Assembly (NCBI RefSeq): GCF_000219625.1
Contig: NC_018217.1
Span: forward strand, 3,286,001 to 3,350,000
From: Zymoseptoria tritici IPO323
Taxonomy: Eukaryota > Ascomycota > Dothideomycetes > Mycosphaerellales > Mycosphaerellaceae
DNA: 64,000 nt
Direction: 5' to 3'
Each line of letters starts with the position of its first letter. Positions within the stretch are counted from its first letter, which is position 1. The notes beneath the pieces are model-generated. The model did not search any database. It was not told the DNA's origin and worked only from the letters and a program-made list of their open reading frames with translations. The position numbers were made by a program, and so were the translations under genes. Of the stretch, positions 56,409 to 64,000 are shown one piece after another.

Positions 56409-57060
56409 GTTGAGGCAAGGCCACTCTATTCTGTGCTGTGATATTGGCCGAAGGAAGCGACTTCGATGAGTGGGGTTGTCATCGAAGCTCTAGAGATGAC
56501 CGTGGTGGATGTGAGAGAGATGTCGCAGCAGCTTCCCTGTCGTTTCGGCTGCTGGAGCTTGTGGTCGGATGAGATCATTGCCATGCCGTTCCTCCAGCGA
56601 TGCATGATTTGGTCAGGATCATCGCTGAATAGCGAGAAGAATGATTATACATATGTCTTGTATTGATGAAAAATGGTTGAGAAGATTGAGGTTCCTTGAT
56701 GAAGATATAAGAGGAGGTCGATGACTTGGTGCCTTCCCAAGTCAGATCCACGGCTTCCCGCTAGTTTGACATCACCTGTGAGCACCCACACGACATAATA
56801 TCACAACGCAACAACGAGAGACCGAAACAATTGAAGTGACGCCGTACGTGGATGATAGAAGCGAAATACTCGATGAGTATGCTGTAATAGCTTTGTATTG
56901 ATCGGAGATAAAAATTGAAGCTACGCCGTCCCGTAGCATTCGATACGAAAATTGTGGTTATCCAAATTAAGACATTAATGTAGGTAGACATCAACTCTTT
57001 CCTCCTTGCTCTCTTCCATGGCGGCCGCTTCTATGCTGGACGCTCTCCGAAGAGAGACGT
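56409..57060. other. Intergenic region
   Basis: This is about 650 bp between the start of the paraoxonase-like gene and the stop of the ferritin-like gene, both on the minus strand. The right half is AT-rich. No gene is seen. Confidence 0.5.
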
Positions 57061-58723
57061 CTAGTAACCGGCGGGAGCAGATGGGTGGGTCTCCTCACAG
57101 TCGTCGGTGACGGTTACTTGGCCATCCTGGGCTTGGTTCACTGGCTGCGAACCGCCGGAGGTGGTGGATGGCTGAGGCTGAGTGTAGGATGGAGCATTGG
57201 TGCCAGAGCCGGAGCCGCTGGAGCCGGAGCCGTTGGAGCCGTAGGATGGGGCAGAGTCAGCGCAAGGCGAATCGCGCACCACGCCGAACTGAGCATCCTG
57301 GATCTCAATGATCGCGGGCCCGGCAACGATCGTTTCATCGGTGGGCAGACCTCCCTTCGTGAGGACAGCGTAGGACTGGCCAGCGGGGGTACCTGGATTA
57401 TACATCGTCAGCAAACAGCGGGAAGCAAACGGTCGATGGAAATCTCACCTTCTGGAATGGTAATCTGATACGTGCTGCCAGAGCCGGAGAGACCAGCCTT
57501 GATGGGACCAGTGACAGAGTAGAAGTACGCCTCAGTAGCGGAAACTTCCTTGGCGGAGGTAACCTCGATGGTTGAGCCTGACGTGGTCAGTAAGATGGCA
57601 GGGCAGGGACGGCAGTGGCATGCTTACCAATGGCAGCCGGGGCACCGGCGTATGAGAGGCCAGTGTATGCCATGACGGGAAGATCGGCGCTAGTTTGGAT
57701 CAGTCAAAGCGAAAGACGATGGGCAACGGCTGTCTCTTACTTTGGGTTGTTGTTTTTGGTGATAAATGGGCTTGCGAGTGTATAGCTTTTTTTCTGGTCA
57801 GCGAACGATGCGGAAGAGCACGCGTAAAAGATCGTACACAGCGTTGATCGACAGCGGAGTGTCGAAGGGATTTGGGAACGGCGACAGCTGCTGAGGGCGC
57901 TTGGAGTCGCGGAGGTAGGCGCTGTGGCGGGCCTCGACGGTCAAGATGGAACCGGCAGCCTGTGGAAAGGGTTAGCCATGAAGAGGATGGCGGTCGGCAT
58001 GTTGACTCACGGTGAGGTAGTCTCCGCTGGCGATGAATTGGGCAGCACCTGGTGGAAGGTCAGCGAATGTTGTGAGACGCCGAGAGCAAGGACGAACCCA
58101 AGTAGGCGGAAACACCAACACCCTACGACGAGTTAGCGATGCTTTATGAAGAAGACCATGACGTTCGTAGACTCACCTCAAGGATGTTCACAAGTGTGAG
58201 GAACGACGGCACATCGGTAAGGCCGAAGTTGTACTCGTTCGCAACCACAGGAGTCACGCCGGCGGCAGTGAGGGCGGTGGTCAGGAACTCGACATGGGTC
58301 TGTTCATCGCTGGAAATGGTCTGGAGGTTCTTGTAGAACACGTTATCGAGACCGACGGCCTGGAAGTCGGCGAGGGTGAACTTCTGGAGAACCTCCTTGT
58401 AGAATGTGTTCTCCAAGTGCCTGAAGAAAGACAGAAAGGTCAGCAAGGGTCCAATGGTATGGGTACAGACTGAGACCCGCTAGCATAACCCAAGAGATAA
58501 TCTCGGACAGCTGGAGGCCTTGTGCAGCTTGGATGCCTTACTCAAGAGTCAACGCGTAGTTGAGGATCACACCTGGTCACAGTCAGCAAAATGTTCGACA
58601 AGCAGAGGACTCGAGGCAACTGAATGACTGACCATCGGAGGGACCGCCCTTGGTAGCCTGGCGCTTGGTGGGAGCCGCAGCGGACAGCGCCGCGAAGGCG
58701 GTAGCGATGAGAGTAGAACGCAT
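57061..58723 (-). CDS. Secreted ferritin-like (Rds1-type) stress protein
   Basis: At least nine exons can be joined without breaking the frame. The first is 58633-58723, then 58542-58572, 58177-58420 and several short ones down to a last exon ending at 57061. The signal peptide is MRSTLIATAFAALSAAAP, followed by a KR site that may be processed. The ferritin-like four-helix core reads HLENTFYKEVLQKF, SSDEQTHVEFLTTAL and VEARHSAYLR, so the Glu/His residues typical of a di-iron site are present. The C-terminal part is a beta-type domain and a Ser/Gly/Pro-rich tail (GSNGSGSSGSGSG). Such proteins are annotated as Rds1-like stress-response proteins; the metal content and role are unproven. Confidence 0.85.
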
Positions 58724-61700
58724 GTTGATTGATCTGAACGAATGTATGTGGGTAGGAGGTAGATTGATGCTGTTCTGAAGTGCGGTGGAGAGAGAAAAGG
58801 ATTGGCAGTGGAGGTCGAGGACAACGAATATATACGCTGCGGACGTGCTCGAACAGAGTTTCCTCGTTCTCCCTCCTGTTGCTCCTTCGCCGGGCTCGCC
58901 CTCATCTCCACGGTTCGTGGACCATCATCATCTCAGCTCATCTTACCTGGTAATGGTCGGACAAGGTCTTGTCCGCTTTCGGCCAGGCCTGGACTGTTTC
59001 GGCCCAAGAATTAAGCTTAGATCGATTTGTCTTTGGCTGTAAATCTCCTGGAATGAGTCGTGGTTTCGAGTTGAACGACCGGTGCTGATCGATGATTGGA
59101 CCGGCGTGTGTTGTTCGCCCCTATAGTTCGTCAACGTCGCCTGTTTCCCACACAGAGCGCAATGGTCGGAGCAACCGTCACCCTTACCGTGGTACAAACC
59201 GTCCCGCATTCAGACTTCGTTCGCCGTTGACGGTGGTCACGACGTGCCAAACTAATGGTTCAAAGTATCGGTACGGTCATGTTAGAGTTTCGGTCGAGAG
59301 CATTAGCGTCCATCAGCCAAGAGCAACGACCTGGCCGCTCACCAACCAGAGAGCGACCTGAAAGGAGGGCCTCGTCCTTCAGAGTTCGGAAAGACGCTCA
59401 GCCGAAATCACGGCTTGCAACTCATCCGCCCTGCATGAGAGGCAAATGTGATATGAAAGCATGTGTCCCTGTCTGCGACGAGGCGCCTGGCATCCTACGC
59501 AGCAATGATTCATCATTGTTGCCAACACACATTCTGCTTGGAATGATGGTCGAGCAAGCGGCTCTGAGCTGTTCCGAGGAATCCCTGGTCTTGTCACCTT
59601 CATCCTTGCTGGTCTGAATGGCGCAATGCGGCCAACACCATTGATGACTGGGAACCTGGTCGTCGACCATGGAAGTCAAGGCCATGGAGAAACGGAGCAA
59701 TCGAGCGCACCGCCGCGCACGCTGTTGTGATGTGCTTGATCTTCCCGCAGCACACAGCAACTAGCAAGGCCTTCCCTTCCAGCTCGTTTCAAGCCCCCTG
59801 GTCCTGAGCATTTTGACGACGAAACCGTGAAATATTGCGTGACAAATTGACGCACAGTCGGAAGACATCCTGTCACTTTTCCTCCGCAGAGCCGGACTAA
59901 CGGCCGCTCCAATCTCACTATTGTCAGCGGCCGTTATCTGATCCGAACGGCCGTGGCGCCCCCACACACGGATCACTCCGGAGGTGGACCTCGTGCTCGC
60001 TCGGATCGGTTCTGACTGGCTGCACGCTTCACCGGAGCCATGTCCCTATAATTGATACTTCGCGACCTCCTTCCGCTTTGAGGCCGGCTGTAAATTGCAG
60101 GCGACCCAAGATCGAAACGCTGTTTCCTTCCACGGTTTGCGTACATTGACCTATCGTCGTGATGTTGTCGAATAACGACCGGCCATCGTGCATTGAATGA
60201 AGTGTCTGCTTCTCGTCGCCAACCGCAATGCAATAAGATATAGGAGTCGTCCCTCAAAAGTCGTCCAGAACATTATCCGCAAACGCGGCACGGCACCTGG
60301 CGCGATTCTCCAATTTCCACTTGGCGCATTGCCGAGACAAAGGTTTCTGCCCGAGTACCCTGCAATTTCTCCGCGAGTCGCCATAACAATTGGCGCTCTC
60401 ATTTATGTGTTTGTCAACAGACTCAACACAGCAACGCCAGACGCTTGTCGCTTGCATCGCTTTGAGCATGCTCCGTTTCGTCCGACATCCCATTCTCAAC
60501 ATCCGCGAGTACGACACCTGTCTTGCGATCAGCATGACCAGTCCAACGCTCGCATTCGCATTGCATCGCAGAAGGTTCATGCACATTGTCCATCAATCGG
60601 ATGGCTGCCGACGGAACCTGCAGCCCTGTACTGCAGGGCAAAGCTCGAGACGTTATGTGCTGTCACTGCTGCGAGCTGCAGCTAAATCTGCATTCGAGCT
60701 CTGATCCTTGAGGCAATGAGGACGTTGAGATGGAGTTCTCCGGTCAATGCATCATTCCAGGTTGCCCTGGTCTGAACAACGAGACGAACCAGGATCAGTC
60801 ACATCCGTGCATTTGATCTGATAAGCGATATCATTGTCGACGGATCTCCGAGTTCTTGCCGGGTTACTGAGTGAGTTTCGTCTCACACAAGCAAGGCCCA
60901 CCCTTGGACATCGGCGATCGCTACAAGATCGCAAAAGGCGTGCTTCGGCATCATCACGAAGCAAGAGCTTCGATCGTCAGACGGCTCATCCTCATCCTCC
61001 GGAGCACAACCCTGCTCGCATTTGTCTTCTTTGAGGCCGGTGGCATGATCAAGCTCGCAGCCTTGTCAACTTCACATGTCGATGCGGTCCAGCCTTGCTA
61101 CATCGTCCCCAAGCCTACGGACGGTCCTCCGTCGGCTCCACCTTGAGGCTCCACCTTGAGGAAGCGTGCCGCGAACCAGCTAGACTGTCAATTCCATGTC
61201 AGAAGTGAGGAACAAGAAATTGGCGCAAAACATCACGATCGCAAGCACATCATCGATGGCACTGTAAGAGCTGCAAGCGGACATTGTCTTTCGACCAACC
61301 TTTGCGCTTCGTTGTGCGATTGCAAGACTAGTCGATTTGGCGCATGATGAACCCTTCGTGGTGCTTCCATGCGCGAGCCGTCGCTGGAGTTCGTCGAGCT
61401 GGATAGCGATACTGCCTGTCTCTTGTGCGAGTACACGGCAGCTTCATGCTGTTCCTCTGGGTTGCGAGGTGGTAGGTTCGATGGTTGAAGCGTCGAGTCA
61501 TCGTCCATGTCCAGGCATCTGGTACACATTGCGTCTCTCTGGAGATTCCAGACGCGGTGTGCAGTGGTAGTGATGATGTAGCCAAGATGACCAGTCCCTC
61601 TGTGGTCATCTCTGGTCAGATTTGACAGTATTCATGACCCATCACATCGTGCAGTCGTGCACCTTCTCTGCTATGGCTAATGGGCTCGGTCTCACGTCTG

Positions 61701-62781
61701 CGGCACCCACATCCTGAGGCTCGCACATGCGACGTGATATTCCTTGTTGTAGAGCACAGGCGATGAGGGCCATAGTGCATTCGACTCGGTCTTTTGATGG
61801 TGCTGACGATGATGTGTTCCGTCGCAGCTCGAGCTTTCCAGATATGGAGATCGAACGCGATCGATACTAGTCGGAGTAGCTTTTGCAAGTCCAATCGATC
61901 AATTGGTGTGGCCGATGCCATTCGATCTTCAGCGTGATGGAAGTCGGGATACATTGCGGTGTCCTGGCGGAATGTATGTCTCGTAGTCGATAGAAATCGA
62001 ACGTCCTTCATTGCACGGCGATTGTCGAGCTACCTCCAGCGTACTTGAACGAAGCAAATTGAAAAAGTGGCAACATGCGTTGTATTGCTCGAAGAGGGAC
62101 TGCTTGGCGAGGAGAATAGTCACAACATTCTGACCGCACAGGAGGCTGCACCGTTGTAAGCTTCCCTACCATGAACGCCTTTGTGGACATCGACCCGTCA
62201 ACACTCCCATGTACTCAACCCTAACCCTAAGGTCCCTTAGCATTCTTCGACACCTTCGTCAGCAACATGTCCGATGGACTGCGAGCATTCTGCTCCACAA
62301 TGATTTGCAACCTATATTCCACACTCCACCTGCTCGCTCCCAACTTCCTGTCCAGCTTTGTGGTGTACCAATAACATGGCGCTGTTTTGGACTGACATTG
62401 AACCATGGCTTCGAAGTCCGTCTTCATCTCATCATCACGCAGTCTCGACCGAGACTTGTCGCTAGTATTCATGACATCGTTTTGGAAGCGGCGACGACTT
62501 TCGTCGTCATGAACTGCGATATAACCCGGCGGTTGATGATGTACCCTTGGTGCGAAGATTGGAGAAGGTGTTTCTCAATATGCCAAGCCGGATGTGCCTT
62601 CGGCCCGCGGCCGCTGAGCTAGCACTCTCCACCCAAGTCGGTCTCGTCAACCCACCATACACATCAAGCCGTGGCGCCACTTGGCAGATCCTCCGATCAC
62701 CCTTTTTTTAGGGAATGGACACCAAGATGGAGCTGGATCATTCACAGCCCTGGATCGGCTGGTTCGGAGAAGTCTTGGAAC
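58724..62781. other. Gene-free 4-kb region with minor repeats
   Basis: No frame here has a domain, good start context or splice structure. The longest (60197-60685 plus, 61616-62011 minus) look random. A perfect 13-bp tandem doublet (GGCTCCACCTTGA) lies near 61134-61159 and a short telomere-like motif at 62219-62230. The left edge is the promoter of the ferritin-like gene and the right edge that of the GH125 gene. It may hold long untranslated regions or non-coding RNAs, but nothing is visible that proves it. Confidence 0.5.
62219..62230. repeat. Two-unit telomere-like motif CCCTAACCCTAA
   Basis: This is two exact units of the TTAGGG-type fungal telomere repeat inside the chromosome, about 550 bp upstream of the GH125 start codon. 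With only two units, chance or a binding site for Myb-type factors is as likely as a telomere relic. Confidence 0.5.
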
Positions 62782-64000
62782 ATGGTGGTCTTCCGCAAAC
62801 TGGCTCTGTTCGGAGTGTTCGCGGCATTGCCATTCCTAGTTCAGGCCCAGGAACTGACATTCGAGGATCCAGTGGACGAGTGTCCAAATTACAACAAATG
62901 GAGCAATGAGCCACATCTCTCGATGGGCACAGAGGCGACTCTGTACAGCCTGACAGACATGCGGCCAGAGACGAGATGCCGGACCTTTGTTTCGCCAGAA
63001 GTCGACGCAGTCGCCGAGAGCGTGGCAGCTGATATCGCGGATCCAGACTTACGGCAGCTCTTTCGCAATGCCTGGCCAAACACTCTCGACACGACCGTCA
63101 AATGGAGAGGGTACTCCGCGGACAACTCGGAGGAGGAGCTTGCTTTCATTATTACCGGAGACATCCCGGCCATGTGGCTTCGCGACTCGGCCAACCAGAT
63201 CCAGTCGTATGCCCCAATTCTGAAGGCGTCCGGTAGCAAGGACTCCCTGGCTTCACTGTACAGAGGTGTGATCAATCTTCAAGCTCGATATCTAATGATC
63301 TCGCCATATTGCAACGCCTTTCAGGCACCTCCCGAGTCTAACCTGAAGCGCGAGCACAATGGCGCATATGGCGGATATACAGTAAGACCAGACTACAGTT
63401 TTGAAACCGTGTTCGAATGCAAGTACGAGCTGGACAGCTTGGCAGCCTTCCTTCAAGTCTCGTCCACATACTTCACACAAACTGGCGATGCCGAGTTCTT
63501 CGGCAAGTTCAACTGGTACCGTGCAGTCGAGACGCTTTTGTCGGTCGCCGAGGGAATGCGAGACCACACAACGTACAGAGAGAATGGCTCGCAAGACGAT
63601 AGTCCCTACTACATAACCCAAGGAGGAGTGTTCATCAATCATCACACTGGTAATCCGACGGCAGCGAATACAGGCTTGATTCGATCCTACTACCGGCCGT
63701 CAGATGATCCGACTGTCTACCAGCTGTTCATACCGGCAAACATGCAATTCTCTCATTTCCTCGGCCTTTGCACGGATATCGTGGAGAAGCTGGGCGAGAA
63801 GCCGGATCTCGCCCGCCGCATGAAGGATTTATCGAACGGCGTCAAGGCCGGTATCAAAGAGCACGGCATCGTTTCCACCAAGGAACACGGCGATGTCTAC
63901 GCTTTTGAGGTCGATGGATATGGCGGTGTCAACATGATGGACGACTCGAACTCGCCATCACTGCTCTCTGCTCCTCTTTTCGGCTTCCTGGACGTCAATG
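62782..64000 (+). CDS. GH125 exo-alpha-1,6-mannosidase, secreted (3' end outside window)
   Basis: An open frame from ATG 62782 runs without a stop to the edge (406 codons seen). The signal peptide is [22 protein letters not shown]. The GH125 core reads [53 protein letters not shown] and [12 protein letters not shown], which match the metal-independent alpha-mannosidase family in order. These enzymes remove alpha-1,6-linked mannose from the non-reducing end of mannans and N-glycans. The MWLRD Asp and the later Glu are in the family's substrate-binding region. Secretion fits breakdown or remodelling of cell-wall mannan. About 100 more residues are expected beyond the edge. Confidence 0.92.
   Translation, partial: MVVFRKLALFGVFAALPFLVQAQELTFEDPVDECPNYNKWSNEPHLSMGTEATLYSLTDMRPETRCRTFVSPEVDAVAESVAADIADPDLRQLFRNAWPNTLDTTVKWRGYSADNSEEELAFIITGDIPAMWLRDSANQIQSYAPILKASGSKDSLASLYRGVINLQARYLMISPYCNAFQAPPESNLKREHNGAYGGYTVRPDYSFETVFECKYELDSLAAFLQVSSTYFTQTGDAEFFGKFNWYRAVETLLSVAEGMRDHTTYRENGSQDDSPYYITQGGVFINHHTGNPTAANTGLIRSYYRPSDDPTVYQLFIPANMQFSHFLGLCTDIVEKLGEKPDLARRMKDLSNGVKAGIKEHGIVSTKEHGDVYAFEVDGYGGVNMMDDSNSPSLLSAPLFGFLDVN

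Noticed and set aside
60197..60685. 162-codon plus-strand frame
   Set aside because: No domain, random-like composition, overlapped by an equally long opposite frame.

Overview
The window looks like a chromosome segment of a filamentous ascomycete (Pezizomycotina, most likely Dothideomycetes). Introns are short (about 46-123 nt) with GT-AG borders and CTAAC-type branch points. The gene families are typical of moulds: HET domain, Zn2Cys6 regulator, UstYa/DUF3328, SUR7, GH125, ferritin-like Rds1-type protein, cyclophilin PPIL2, MFAP1 and the large TFIIIC subunit. I see no rRNA, tRNA or CRISPR array. The genus assignment is inference only.

Layout. (1) 1-16.3 kb is an accessory block: NmrA-like protein, FAD monooxygenase, mitochondrial-type hypothetical protein, 2OG-Fe(II) oxygenase, HET-domain gene, small secreted protein, hypothetical protein and Zn2Cys6 factor. 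Four of these eight genes carry a lesion that I can place exactly or nearly so (two in-frame TGA codons, one deletion with frame change, one 2-bp slip). The HET gene lies between two diverged copies of a ~290-bp direct repeat. (2) 17.6-20.9 kb is a TpA-rich, RIP-like hAT transposon relic. Its transposase frame is unbroken in phase over 641 codons but has 14 stops. A 12-bp direct repeat is a candidate boundary, and a 31-bp inverted repeat sits inside. (3) 21.2-37 kb has intact genes: SUR7-like, one-Cys peroxiredoxin, YMC020W-like alpha/beta hydrolase, acyltransferase 3, TPR protein, 2-hydroxyacid dehydrogenase, and a divergent UstYa-like / S41 peptidase pair. (4) 37.2-58.7 kb is mostly housekeeping: TFIIIC B-block subunit, MFAP1, a CCDC137-like basic protein, PPIL2, a paraoxonase-like protein and a ferritin-like secreted protein. 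It also holds a 74-residue protein made of four 15-residue repeats and a pair of tandem paralogues. (5) 58.7-62.8 kb has no gene I can support; a GH125 exo-mannosidase then runs off the right edge.

How they fit together. There is no obvious complete biosynthetic cluster. The UstYa-like oxidase gene divergent from an S41 peptidase gene resembles part of fungal dikaritin (ustiloxin-type) RiPP loci, but I find no recognisable precursor beside them. The sharpest regional contrast is between the lesioned block left of the transposon and the intact genes to its right. All exon structures are my own reading of splice signals and frame, without transcript evidence.
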